From contig JASHQZ010000153.1 of the NCBI GenBank assembly GCA_030038835.1, positions 1 to 46,002 of the forward strand: a stretch of DNA of 46,002 nt, read 5' to 3'. How positions within the stretch are numbered: position 1 is the stretch's first letter; the number at the start of each line of letters is the position of its first letter. This document shows positions 1-9,158 of the stretch, one piece after another. A program made the position numbers and the translations under genes. The notes under the pieces are model-generated. The model saw only the letters and a list, made by a program, of their open reading frames with translations. It was not told the origin of the DNA and did not search any database. This stretch comes from a candidate division FCPU426 bacterium (lineage in GTDB: Bacteria > Oederibacteriota > Muellerivitia > Muellerivitales > Muellerivitaceae).

Positions 1-94
1 TTTCGACGGGGGCGCCGCGGCCAACGGCCTTTATTACGTGGCGGTGACGACCCCCTCCGGCCATTGGATCCTGAAACTCCTCGTTTTAAAATGA
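1..94 (+). CDS. C-terminal end of a truncated CDS; FlgD-Ig-like / surface-protein C-terminal motif
   Basis: Frame 2 reads FDGGAAANGLYYVAVTTPSGHWILKLLVLK* (stop 92-94), resembling the 'NGxYYxxVxTxxGxxxxKLLVLK' ends of FlgD-Ig-like domains. Confidence 0.55.
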   Translation, partial: FDGGAAANGLYYVAVTTPSGHWILKLLVLK

Positions 95-148
95 CGTAAC
101 TTGTCCCTGCTTCCGTCCGTAACATGAGAAAGAAACGGAGAAAAAGAC

Positions 149-616
149 ATGGAAAAGGCGACCTTCGGGGCGGGATGTTTTTGGGGGGTGGAGGAGACTT
201 TCCGCCAGTTGAAGGGAGTGGTCTCCACCGCCGTGGGATACGAGGGCGGCCTCACCAACAACCCCACCTACAAGGACGTCTGCACCGACCGCACGGGCCA
301 CGCCGAAGTGGTGCAGGTGGAGTATGACCCCAAGCGGATTTCCTACGGCCAGCTCCTGGACGCTTTCTGGCACTGCCACAACCCCGCCAGCCTGAACCGC
401 CAGGGGCCGGACATCGGCACCCAATACCGGTCCGTGATCTTTTTCCACGACGCCCAGCAGGAGAAGGCCGCCAAGGCCTCCAAGGAAAAGCTGCAGAAAA
501 CCGGATACAAGAGCCCCATCGTGACCCAGATCGTCCCCGCCGCCATCTTCTGGAAGGCCGAGGATTACCACCAGCAATACCTGGCGAAGAGGGGAATGGA
601 CAACTGCCACATTTAA
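149..616 (+). CDS. msrA: Peptide-methionine (S)-S-oxide reductase
   Basis: 155 aa; N-terminal [15 protein letters not shown] active-site motif, [16 protein letters not shown]. Confidence 0.95.
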   Translation: MEKATFGAGCFWGVEETFRQLKGVVSTAVGYEGGLTNNPTYKDVCTDRTGHAEVVQVEYDPKRISYGQLLDAFWHCHNPASLNRQGPDIGTQYRSVIFFHDAQQEKAAKASKEKLQKTGYKSPIVTQIVPAAIFWKAEDYHQQYLAKRGMDNCHI

Positions 617-774
617 AAAAGGCCCTAGGGACCAGGGGCTGGGTCCTAGTCCCTAACCCCAATTTCCCTTAATTGAGGCCCAAAATTCCCGCAAACAACA
701 CATGAACTGGGAAGGCCTTTGCGCTAAAATCACCCGCATTAAGCCCTTCGGGGACTAAACTGCTAAAAGGACGG

Positions 775-1275
775 TTGATTACAAAGCGAATGAAAATAAA
801 GCCTTGGGTGAGCGACGCGGTGGAAGTGAAGAAAAGCGGCATGGAGGGGAACGGCGTCTATGCCGTCCGTGCCATTAAGGAAGGGGAAGTCATCGGGGTC
901 TTCGGCGGGATCGTGGTTCCCGAGGCGGAAATTGAAAATCTCACCCGAACGGTCCCCGCGGAAAAGCTCAACATCGATCACGCCATGTATATTTACCCCG
1001 GCTTCATCATGCTGCACGATTACGAGAACGGCTGCGACCCCCTTTGCTTCGTCAACCACGCCTGCGATCCCAGCGCCAAGGTCGTCAATGGGGTGGTGCT
1101 GGTGGCCCAACGCGACATCCCCACGGGGGAAGAAATCAGCTGGGACTACCGCCAAACCGACGACGTGGGCAATTGGACCTACGAGTTCAAGTGCCAGTGC
1201 GGCACGCCCAACTGCACCGGCTTAGTGCAGGTGGGGCCCAAGTACCGTACCAAGGTAACCGCCGCCTCCAACTAA
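775..1275 (+). CDS. SET domain-containing protein (putative lysine methyltransferase)
   Basis: 166 aa; GNGVYAVRAIKEGEVIGVFGG, FVNHACDPSA, EISWDY and post-SET-like CQCGTPNCTG. TTG start at 775 or ATG at 790. Confidence 0.85.
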   Translation: MITKRMKIKPWVSDAVEVKKSGMEGNGVYAVRAIKEGEVIGVFGGIVVPEAEIENLTRTVPAEKLNIDHAMYIYPGFIMLHDYENGCDPLCFVNHACDPSAKVVNGVVLVAQRDIPTGEEISWDYRQTDDVGNWTYEFKCQCGTPNCTGLVQVGPKYRTKVTAASN

Positions 1276-1281
1276 GAGACT

Positions 1282-1442
1282 CTAACAAAAATCAAAAACG
1301 AAGGCATTTGAACCACCAAGGTCACCAAGCTCACTAAGAAAATCAAAAATCAAACATCGGATTTTCAGCGTTTTAAGAATCTTTGCCTTTAGTCTTTCTT
1401 GGCGCCCTTGGTGAGCTTGGTGGTGAAATGGGTTTTTGTTAG
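1282..1442. repeat. Long imperfect inverted repeat containing 9-nt CACCAAGNN tandem units
   Basis: Left arm CTAACAAAAA...ATTTGAACCACCAAGGTCACCAAGCTCACTAAGAAA and right arm TTTCTTGGCGCCCTTGGTGAGCTTGGTGGTGAAAT...TTTTTGTTAG are reverse complementary with few mismatches. Confidence 0.8.
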
Positions 1443-1471
1443 GGGTTCTAAATCCCGCCCCGCTTCCACCG

Positions 1472-1504
1472 ATACCGGCTCCCGCGCGAAGCCGGTATTT
1501 TTTT
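1472..1504 (+). terminator. Rho-independent terminator downstream of SET-domain gene
   Basis: ATACCGGCT-CCCGCGCGA-AGCCGGTAT followed by a T run. Confidence 0.85.
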
Positions 1505-1725
1505 GCCTCCGCCCGTTTTTTCAAGGCCGATGAACCTTCCATCCCGCGCCATGGATCCATTTCCTTCCTGAAAATGATTTACTTCTTAACCGATGGGCCA
1601 ATAAGGCCCCGCTCCGCAAAGGGGCCCGCCCCGGCGCGGCCCCAGGAATCTTTCCAACGCCCTTTGCCCTTTTCATAAAACTTACCCACAATTTTCCCGC
1701 CTGTTTCATTGAAACCCGTCCCGCC

Positions 1726-1752
1726 TCACGTTTTAAGGAAAACAGCCGTTAG
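1726..1752 (+). promoter_or_regulatory. Candidate sigma28 (FliA)-type promoter for the hook gene
   Basis: TCACGTTT - 11 nt - GCCGTTAG; 6/8 and 6/8 matches to E. coli TAAAGTTT-N11-GCCGATAA; about 60 nt upstream of the ATG. Confidence 0.5.
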
Positions 1753-1815
1753 AAAGTAATTAAATACCGCCTTTCGACGCCTTTGAACGACCCATTTCGT
1801 TTGGATGGATGACTC

Positions 1816-3702
1816 ATGAGCCTCCGGGCGCTTTACGCTTCCATATCCGGGCTTGATGCCGATAACCAGTGGTTGGACGTCATCGGGAACAACATCTCCA
1901 ACGTCAATACGGTGGGTTTCAAATCCAGCCGGGTTGAATTTTCCGATTTGTTCAGCCAAAACCTTTCCAACGGCACAGGGGACGGCGCCGACCCGGGCTA
2001 CGGGGGAACCGACCCCGAACAGATCGGGTTGGGCACCCGGCTGGGTTCCATTGAGACGATTTTCACCCAAGGCTCCACCCTGAACACGGGGGTTTCCACC
2101 GATATTTCCATCCAGGGCGGGGGCTTCCTCGTCGCCCGGGAGGGGGACCAAACCTTCCTCACCCGCGCGGGGGACCTGACTTTTGACAGCGACGGCTATT
2201 TGGTGAATCCCGAGGGGGATAAGATCCAGGGCCTCATGGCCACCCTTCAATACAGTAAAGACGCCATTAATTCGACTTCCTCGGTCCCAGGCCAGCCCGC
2301 CGTTGTGACGAGCGCCCAGTTGGAGCTGAGCTCGAACGTATCGGCCCTGACGGATATCCAGATCAACAGCGGCATGACCCTGCCGGCCAAAGCCACCACC
2401 GAAGTCACCTTCAAGGGCAATTTGGACTCGCTCCAGCAACCCAATGTTTTGGACCTGTTTCCCGGCGTCTTGAACGGCGCCAATGATCCCACCCTTCCCA
2501 TCGGCGTGGCCATCGCCGTCAACGCCCCACCGATCAACAACGCCATCGACACCACCCGGATGACCATCCAATTCAACGCCACAGGGGGATTCAGCTTGCA
2601 GCAGGTCGCCAACCTTTCATCGACCCCCGCGGGTTTCAACGTGCCGGTCCCCCTGGAAAACGGGTTCATCAACCTGACTTTCGCCAAGGACTTCGCCGGG
2701 GACTATGTGTGGGACCAGCAGCCACCCACACCGCCGGCGGCCCAGGTTTCGGAAACGGTTTACGATTCGCTGGGCAACCCGCGCCAAATCACCGTCCAGT
2801 TCTACCAGGTGAACGACCTGGGGGCCGACGGCATCAACAACCCTAACGGCCCCAACCAGGTTTGCTACGCCTGGTACGCTTTCGACACCACCGGAGGCCA
2901 GCCGGTCTCGACCGCCGATTTGCTGGGCGGGACGGGTATCGGCCAGGGCAACCTGAATCCCCCCGGGTTCTACGACCAGGACGATCCGGGGACCTCTTAT
3001 TTCGGCGACTTCCTCTGGTTCAACACCGACGGTTCCCTCGCTTCCAGCGGAGGGGTCGGGGGAGTGCCCGGACCGGCGGGGCCGGTTGATAATTTCATGA
3101 CCCAGCCCATTATTTACCTCCCGCCGGACAACACCAATCCGCCGGTTTCCCCCATCCCCACCCAAGGCGCCGAGATCGACCCAATCACGCTTAATTTCGG
3201 GACCTATGGCTTGTTGGGCACCGGCGAAAGGAACGGCCTTTACAGTGACGCGGAAGGGAGTTACCAGGTCGTCAATGGGGTCAATACCTATGTGCCCGAT
3301 AATACCGTTTATGCGGCCTCCCAAAACGGCTACCAAGCCGGGACCCTGGAGAATTTGAATATCGAAACCAGCGGTATGATCCAAGGATCTTTCTCCAACG
3401 GGCAAACCGCGGACCTGGCGCAGATCGCGCTGGACCAAGTCCAAAATCCGCAGGGGTTAAGCCAGGTTGGAAACAATGAGTTCGCTTTTTCCACCAACAG
3501 CGGCCCGGTCCAGACGGGGCTGCCCGGCCAGGGGAATTTCGGCACCATCGAATCCGGAACCTTGGAGGGGTCCAATGTGGACCTGACGGTGGAGCTCACC
3601 AACATGATCCTCGCCGAAAGGGGGTATGACACCAATGCCCGGATGATCGCGGTGATCAATGAGACCATGGCCACCCTCGACCAATTGGGCCAGGGTGGAT
3701 GA
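1816..3702 (+). CDS. flgE: Flagellar hook protein FlgE
   Basis: 628 aa; N-terminal rod/hook motif MSLRALYASISGLDADNQWLDVIGNNISNVNTVGFKSSRVEFSDL; C-terminal LEGSNVDLTVELTNMILAERGYDTNARMI. Confidence 0.92.
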   Translation: MSLRALYASISGLDADNQWLDVIGNNISNVNTVGFKSSRVEFSDLFSQNLSNGTGDGADPGYGGTDPEQIGLGTRLGSIETIFTQGSTLNTGVSTDISIQGGGFLVAREGDQTFLTRAGDLTFDSDGYLVNPEGDKIQGLMATLQYSKDAINSTSSVPGQPAVVTSAQLELSSNVSALTDIQINSGMTLPAKATTEVTFKGNLDSLQQPNVLDLFPGVLNGANDPTLPIGVAIAVNAPPINNAIDTTRMTIQFNATGGFSLQQVANLSSTPAGFNVPVPLENGFINLTFAKDFAGDYVWDQQPPTPPAAQVSETVYDSLGNPRQITVQFYQVNDLGADGINNPNGPNQVCYAWYAFDTTGGQPVSTADLLGGTGIGQGNLNPPGFYDQDDPGTSYFGDFLWFNTDGSLASSGGVGGVPGPAGPVDNFMTQPIIYLPPDNTNPPVSPIPTQGAEIDPITLNFGTYGLLGTGERNGLYSDAEGSYQVVNGVNTYVPDNTVYAASQNGYQAGTLENLNIETSGMIQGSFSNGQTADLAQIALDQVQNPQGLSQVGNNEFAFSTNSGPVQTGLPGQGNFGTIESGTLEGSNVDLTVELTNMILAERGYDTNARMIAVINETMATLDQLGQGG

Positions 3703-3764
3703 AAAAGAAGACCCGCCCCGCGGCGGCCCGGCCCCGGGGCTGAAAGGCCACGGGGTTTGGTTTC

Positions 3765-4550
3765 TCAGGAACCGGTGCTTTGGTACTGTTTCAGGCCCCA
3801 ATCCCAGGCCGCTTGGGCCAAGGCCGCGGAAAACACCGCCACCAGGGGCGCCGCCAGCACGCAACCCGGGGAAACCATCTTCCCGAAAACCCAACCGGCC
3901 GGCAAATAGTTAAAGGCCCCATAGGGCAGGAGGACCAAGAGGCCGTAGTGGACCCAACCGGGGTAAATGCCTAAGGGGTAACGGCTGGCCTGCAGGAGCG
4001 TGTGGGGTATCATGAGGGTGTAGCTGTAGGGACCCACGAACTTAAAGGACAGGCTGCAAAAAACCACCAGGGCGGACATGTAAATCACCCCGCCGGAGAG
4101 GACCCAGAGCGGCACCAGGGCCCAGTCCCACCAAGGCATGTGGAGGGCCAGGAGGGAAACCGCCGCCAGCACCAGGCCGGTTAAAAGATTGCCGAAGGAA
4201 TGCAGCTCGGGCCTGGAAATGAGAAGGAAGGGGAGGGACGGCACGGGGTAGACCAAGAGGCGGTCCAGGTCGCCCATGACGATGTAATAGGGCACCATCC
4301 AGATGTGGTTGAAGAAAAGCTCGGAGATGCCCAGGGACATGGCGGTCAAGCCGAACAAAAAGAGGACCTGGACCTGGCTCCAACCTTCCAGGTTCGAAGT
4401 CTGGTGGAAAATGACCCAAAGAAACCCCAAGGCCGCCAGCTGCAGCATGCTGGAAGTCAAAAGACCCAGCACGAAGTCCAGCTTGTACTCCAGCTTGGCC
4501 TGGAGGGAAGCGGTGAAGGTGGCCCAATAAATTCTTAGTGAATCCCGCAT
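3765..4550 (-). CDS. ABC-2 type transporter permease (DUF990-like)
   Basis: 261 aa, multiple hydrophobic helices; adjacent to a second permease and an ABC ATPase on the same strand. Confidence 0.75.
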   Translation of the reverse strand: MRDSLRIYWATFTASLQAKLEYKLDFVLGLLTSSMLQLAALGFLWVIFHQTSNLEGWSQVQVLFLFGLTAMSLGISELFFNHIWMVPYYIVMGDLDRLLVYPVPSLPFLLISRPELHSFGNLLTGLVLAAVSLLALHMPWWDWALVPLWVLSGGVIYMSALVVFCSLSFKFVGPYSYTLMIPHTLLQASRYPLGIYPGWVHYGLLVLLPYGAFNYLPAGWVFGKMVSPGCVLAAPLVAVFSAALAQAAWDWGLKQYQSTGS

Positions 4551-4635
4551 GGCATCCCTCGTTGATTATTACAACCGGTTCAAATCAAAACGGTAATTGA
4601 AAACTCAACATTTAAGACCCCGTGATTTTTTGGGG

Positions 4636-5466
4636 TCATCCCCCTTGTATTTCCAGCTGCCCCAGGGCCTTGCGCATCGTGAAATAGCCCAGGCCGTAAA
4701 GGCCCAAGCCCCAAAGGGCCTGTTCCCCCAAAAGGCGGAGGGCGGCCGCGCCTTCCACGTTCCCCAGGTAAATGGAAATGGGCGTATAAATCACGTGCTG
4801 GAAAGGGAGCCAGCGCCCCACGGACAGCAGGACCGGGGGATAGAGCGTCAAGGGCGCGGAGAAGCCCGAAAAAGTCTGGTGCAGGGCGAGCCGGGAAGCG
4901 AAGATGCCATAGCCGCTGTAGGTGTAGAAGGCCCCCTGGACGAAGAGGAAGACAATGGAATATTGGACCAGGAAAGCCAGGAAAAGGCTGATGATGAAAA
5001 GTCCCAGGGCTTCCGGGCTTTTGGGAAGGATTTGGCCCCCGAGAAAATAAAAGACCCAAGCGAGAATGGTCAAACCCACGAAGCTGTTAAAAAGGCAATC
5101 GCTCAAGGCCTGCATGGCCTGGGAAAGCTGGAAGTCCAGGGGTTTCAACAGGTCGGTGGCGATCAGGCCCAGCCGTATCCTCTGGCCCACCCGCTGGTCG
5201 ATGTTGATGCTAAGGGCGTAGTTCAGGCAGAAAGCCAGGGCCAGGTAGGCGAACATGGCCCGGCGGGACATGGCGATGGAAACCCCTTTCTGACCGTAAA
5301 CGTGGCTCCAGATCAAAACCGAGGTCCCATAGGCGAGCCCCGAAGTGAAAAGGCCCAGGAAGGTGGAGGCCTTGTAGGCGAAATTGGCCTTCAGGGCCCG
5401 GTTGAGATAGGTCAGGTAACCCAGGAGGCTTTCCCGGAAGCTCAAGGGCCTGGCGAGTGGGCGCAA
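4636..5466 (-). CDS. ABC-2 type transporter permease (DUF990-like)
   Basis: 276 aa, multi-TM, N-terminal ALKANFAYKASTFLGLFTSG; gene order with the ATPase. Confidence 0.75.
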   Translation of the reverse strand: MRPLARPLSFRESLLGYLTYLNRALKANFAYKASTFLGLFTSGLAYGTSVLIWSHVYGQKGVSIAMSRRAMFAYLALAFCLNYALSINIDQRVGQRIRLGLIATDLLKPLDFQLSQAMQALSDCLFNSFVGLTILAWVFYFLGGQILPKSPEALGLFIISLFLAFLVQYSIVFLFVQGAFYTYSGYGIFASRLALHQTFSGFSAPLTLYPPVLLSVGRWLPFQHVIYTPISIYLGNVEGAAALRLLGEQALWGLGLYGLGYFTMRKALGQLEIQGG

Positions 5467-5573
5467 GGATCAATCCTCCAAAATGATAAGCCGGGTTGGC
5501 CTGTCAACCAAAGCCGGGGAATCCTGCCCGCCCCCGCCAGGGCTTCGGGGGACAGCCTCCGCCCTCTTCACCC

Positions 5574-6590
5574 TCATTCCGGAAGCGAAGGCTGCCGGTA
5601 GATGCGCGTGACGATGGTTTCAATGTCGGTTTTTTCCAGGTTGATGTCCACCACCTGGAACTGTTGGAGGATCAATTGAATGAGGGTGGGCGCGGCCCCC
5701 TCCTCCCGGTATTCCACCACCAAGCGGTGCCCCCCGGCCTCGACGACCTTCCCGCCCGAATTCCCGATATCCCGGGACAGGGATTGGGCCGCGGAAGGGT
5801 CCACGGGTTTGTGGGTTTCCGCCACGATACGGCGGTCGCTGGCGTATTTCTGCTCAAACGCCCGGATGGAGCCGTCGAACAACAGCCTCCCCTTGTCCAG
5901 CAAAAGGAGGCGGTCGCAAGTCTCGGTAATGTCCTTCAAGTCGTGGGTGGTGATGAGGAGGGTGATCCCGAATTTGGCCTGGATGTCGGTGATGAACTCC
6001 CGCACCTGCTCCTTCACCGAGAGATCCAGGCCGATGGTGGGCTCGTCCAGGAAGGCGATGGCCGGGGCGTGCAACAGGGCCGCCGCCAAGTCGCAGCGCA
6101 TGCGCTGGCCCAGGGAGAGGTGCCGCACCGGGGTCCCCAGGAGGGGCCCCAGCCCCAAGCGGCGGAGGGCCTCCCCATAGACGGCTTGATAAACGTCCTC
6201 CGGGATGCGGTACATGGTCTTGAGAAGCTCGAAGGTCTCCTGCACCGGGATGTCCCATAAAAGCTGGGGCCGCTGGCCGAAAACCACGCCGATGTTCAAG
6301 GCCAATTGGCGGCGTTCCTTCCACGGCACCCGGCCCAAAACTTCCAGCCTGCCTCCGGTGGGAACGATAATTCCGGTGAGCATTTTCAACGTGGTGGATT
6401 TGCCCGCCCCGTTTTCGCCGATCAAGCCCACTTTCTCCCCGCGGCCGATGGAAAAGGAGAGCCCTTGAACCGCTTGGATTTGCTCGAATTGGCTGGCCAA
6501 GAGGCCTTTCACCGCCCCCAGGAGACCCGGTTGCCGGAGACGGCGTTGATAGCTTTTTGAGAGGTTTTCGACCGCCAGGGCGCTTTCCAT
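5574..6590 (-). CDS. ABC transporter ATP-binding protein
   Basis: Walker A GENGAGKSTT, signature LSLGQRMRCDLA, Walker B AIAFLDEPTIGLD, H-loop TTHDL. The ORF runs to 6671, but MESALAVENLSKSY (start about 6590) is the likely start. Confidence 0.93.
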   Translation of the reverse strand: MESALAVENLSKSYQRRLRQPGLLGAVKGLLASQFEQIQAVQGLSFSIGRGEKVGLIGENGAGKSTTLKMLTGIIVPTGGRLEVLGRVPWKERRQLALNIGVVFGQRPQLLWDIPVQETFELLKTMYRIPEDVYQAVYGEALRRLGLGPLLGTPVRHLSLGQRMRCDLAAALLHAPAIAFLDEPTIGLDLSVKEQVREFITDIQAKFGITLLITTHDLKDITETCDRLLLLDKGRLLFDGSIRAFEQKYASDRRIVAETHKPVDPSAAQSLSRDIGNSGGKVVEAGGHRLVVEYREEGAAPTLIQLILQQFQVVDINLEKTDIETIVTRIYRQPSLPE

Positions 6591-6787
6591 GGGTTTCCTT
6601 AAAAAAACAAAAAAACCACAACTTCGACCGCATAGGTGGAGCATCTTATTATCGGGAAAAAAAGCTGTCAATGCGGCTTGTTTTTCGTTATCCCATCCTT
6701 TATGAAGAGGGTCATATTGACTGTCGGCGGCAAAGATTCAAAATAAGAACGTACCCCGAAAAAGCAGGGAATCGAAAGGAGGCCTAG

Positions 6788-7048
6788 ATGAACCCTCTTC
6801 GTGAACCTAACGGAAAAGACGCCCAGTTGGAGGATGAAATCGGACGCAATGTCCGAGAAAAGGGGAAGGATTTCTGGATGAAAGTCATCGCCCGGGACGG
6901 ATACGTCAACCTCTGGGGTTTCGTGGACCGGAAGGAGGATAAACGCGAGATCGAGGAGATCGTCCAATCCACGCCGGGAACCCGCCTGGTCACCAACCAC
7001 CTTCGACTCAAGTTATTGGAGGAAAAAAGAGGCGCCGAGCATTTTTAA
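6788..7048 (+). CDS. Small BON-domain-like protein
   Basis: 86 aa; DGYVNLWGFVDRKEDKREIEEIVQSTPGTRLVTNHL matches the BON pattern (gxVxLxGxVdxxxxkxxxexxxxxxxGvxxVxNxl). Confidence 0.7.
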   Translation: MNPLREPNGKDAQLEDEIGRNVREKGKDFWMKVIARDGYVNLWGFVDRKEDKREIEEIVQSTPGTRLVTNHLRLKLLEEKRGAEHF

Positions 7049-7188
7049 AGACGCCGCAGGGAAATCCCCGGGCTTGCCCCAGGCTCCGCAAGTGTCGATG
7101 GGCCGGGTTAACCGCTCTCCTTTGAAAGACCCCCGGAACCGGCGTACCATTAAAGCGGGCGCAGATTTCCCCCCAAGGGAGGTTCAAC

Positions 7189-7422
7189 ATGGCGAATCCT
7201 TACATTTCCGATCCGAAGGATGTTGAATTGGAAGCGGCCATCAGCCGGGAGGTCCGGTCGTTGGGGATGGGCATCCACGTGAGCGTGAAGGCGGGGCATG
7301 TGACCCTTTCCGGAGCCGTGGATGATTTTGAAACCAAGCGCGGCATCCTGGAAGTCGTCCGGGGCGTCGCGGGCGGGCATCCCATCACGAACAATGTCCG
7401 CGTGGCGCGGGTGGCCGACTAG
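7189..7422 (+). CDS. Small BON-domain-like protein
   Basis: 77 aa; [39 protein letters not shown]. Confidence 0.75.
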   Translation: MANPYISDPKDVELEAAISREVRSLGMGIHVSVKAGHVTLSGAVDDFETKRGILEVVRGVAGGHPITNNVRVARVAD

Positions 7423-7469
7423 GACTTCCATTCCAAATTTTTAGTTTTGCGTTCCTATATTATTCCGGC

Positions 7470-7494
7470 TTCCGGTCCCCTGAGGGGACCGGAA
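7470..7494. repeat. Perfect 11-bp-stem hairpin, no U-tract
   Basis: TTCCGGTCCCC-TGA-GGGGACCGGAA in the BON/FKBP intergenic region. Confidence 0.85.
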
Positions 7495-7518
7495 ATCCCC
7501 CCGGCTTAAAACTTCAAA

Positions 7519-7548
7519 CTGAAAATCGCCTTCCGGATAGGGTATACT
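7519..7548 (+). promoter_or_regulatory. Candidate sigma70 promoter for FKBP gene
   Basis: CTGAAA - 18 nt - TATACT, about 40 nt upstream of the ATG. Confidence 0.4.
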
Positions 7549-7589
7549 CTCGCCGTTTCGGGCAACATCACTTTTCCGGAGGAATCGGC

Positions 7590-8057
7590 ATGACTTTCCG
7601 CTATGTGGCTTTGGGCGTGATAGCTCTGGTTGGAATCGTCCTATTTGTCTCGGCATGCGCCAAAAAAGAGGCACAGGCGTCCGGCGATTCGGGCGCGGCG
7701 GCCGCCTCGGCCGGCGCCACGGTCACCACTGCCTCGGGGCTCCAATACGTTATTTTGGCCCCGGGAACCGGCCCGGAGGCCAAGGCCGGGGAAAATGTCA
7801 CCGTGCATTACACCGGCTGGCTGACCGACGGCACCAAGTTCGACAGCTCGCTGGACCGGGGACAGCCTTTCAGCTTCGCCTTGGGCGCGGGACAAGTCAT
7901 CAAGGGGTGGGACGAGGGCGTGGCCGGGATGAAAGTCGGCGAAAAACGCAAGCTCGTCATCCCTTCCAACCTGGGATACGGTGACCGGGGCGCGGGCAAT
8001 GTCATCCCGCCCAACGCCACCCTCATTTTTGAAGTCCAGCTCCTCGGCGTCCAATAA
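7590..8057 (+). CDS. FKBP-type peptidyl-prolyl cis-trans isomerase, predicted lipoprotein
   Basis: Lipobox VSAC after a hydrophobic leader; [62 protein letters not shown]. Confidence 0.95.
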   Translation: MTFRYVALGVIALVGIVLFVSACAKKEAQASGDSGAAAASAGATVTTASGLQYVILAPGTGPEAKAGENVTVHYTGWLTDGTKFDSSLDRGQPFSFALGAGQVIKGWDEGVAGMKVGEKRKLVIPSNLGYGDRGAGNVIPPNATLIFEVQLLGVQ

Positions 8058-8060
8058 ACC

Positions 8061-9158
8061 TTGCCTTCCTCCCGCGTGAGGCGCATCGGCATCCTGACCG
8101 GCGGCGGCGACTGCCCCGGCTTGAACGCCGTCATCCGCGCGGTGGTCAAAAACGCCTCCCAAAACAAAGTAGAGGTCGTGGGCGTCCATGACGGTTTCCT
8201 GGGCCTGGTGGAAAAAAACACCCGGCTTTTGGGCGCGGACGACGTTTCCAACATCCTGACCCTGGGGGGCACCATCCTGGGCTCCTCCAACAAGGACAAT
8301 CCCTTCCACCTGATGGAAGAGGACGCGGCGGGGAAGGTCCATTCCCATGACCGAAGCAAGGACATCCAGAAAAACCTTAAAGGCATGGGCATCGAGGCCC
8401 TCGTGGTCCTGGGCGGCGACGGAAGCATGACGGTGGCCCACAAGCTGGCCGTCATGGGCGTCCGCATCATCGGCGTCCCCAAGACCATCGACAATGATTT
8501 GGTGGGCACGGACCAGACCTTCGGCTATGACACGGCGGTTTCCATCGCCACCGAGGCCGTGGACCGCCTCCACACCGTGGCGGCCTCCCACCACCGGGTC
8601 ATCGTCATCGAAGTCATGGGACGTTACGCGGGCTGGCTGGCCCTGGGATCGGGGCTTGCGGGCGGAGGGGACATCATCCTCATCCCGGAAACGCCCTACG
8701 AAGAGAAAAAAGTCGCGGACGCCATTTGGGCCCGCCGTAAAAAGGGGAAGAAAAGCAGCATCATCGTCATCGCCGAGGGAGCCCATCCCAAGGGGGGCCA
8801 AATGGTGGTCGACCGCGTCAACCCCCTCTCGGCGGAAAGAATCCGGCTGGGAGGCATCAGCCGGGAACTGGCCCACCACCTGGAAGCCAAGTCCAGCATT
8901 GAATGCCGGTCCGTCATCCTGGGCCATGTGGTGAGGGGGGGGACGCCCACGGCCTTTGACCGGAACCTGGCCACCCTTTTCGGGGTGCACGCCATGGAAC
9001 TGGTCTTAAAGGGCCGGTTCGGCCGCATGGTGGCCTTGAAAAACACCCGCATATCCTCCGTGCCCTTGGCCCAAGTCGGCGGGAAATGCCGTAAAGTTCC
9101 CCTGAACCATGAGTGGATCAAAGCCGCCCGAAGCATCGGAGTTGAGTTTGGGGTTTGA
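8061..9158 (+). CDS. pfkA: 6-phosphofructokinase
   Basis: TTG start; GILTGGGDCPGLNAVIRAV, LGGDGSMTVA, PKTIDNDLVGTDQTFGYDTA, EVMGRYAG. Confidence 0.92.
   Translation: MPSSRVRRIGILTGGGDCPGLNAVIRAVVKNASQNKVEVVGVHDGFLGLVEKNTRLLGADDVSNILTLGGTILGSSNKDNPFHLMEEDAAGKVHSHDRSKDIQKNLKGMGIEALVVLGGDGSMTVAHKLAVMGVRIIGVPKTIDNDLVGTDQTFGYDTAVSIATEAVDRLHTVAASHHRVIVIEVMGRYAGWLALGSGLAGGGDIILIPETPYEEKKVADAIWARRKKGKKSSIIVIAEGAHPKGGQMVVDRVNPLSAERIRLGGISRELAHHLEAKSSIECRSVILGHVVRGGTPTAFDRNLATLFGVHAMELVLKGRFGRMVALKNTRISSVPLAQVGGKCRKVPLNHEWIKAARSIGVEFGV

Noticed and set aside
600-660. CTAGGGACCAGGGGCTGGGTCCTAGTCCCTA imperfect repeat after msrA
   Set aside because: Short and degenerate with no T-run, so neither a convincing terminator nor a clear repeat family on its own.
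4597-5601. 334-aa plus-strand ORF across the ABC-2 permease
   Set aside because: Antisense to a membrane permease gene; Gln/Gly/Glu-rich shadow composition.
7641-8990. 449-aa minus-strand ORF antisense to the FKBP and pfk genes
   Set aside because: Composition artefact of GC-rich coding DNA (His/Asp/Gly/Val-rich translation, no recognisable family); the plus-strand genes have clear motifs.
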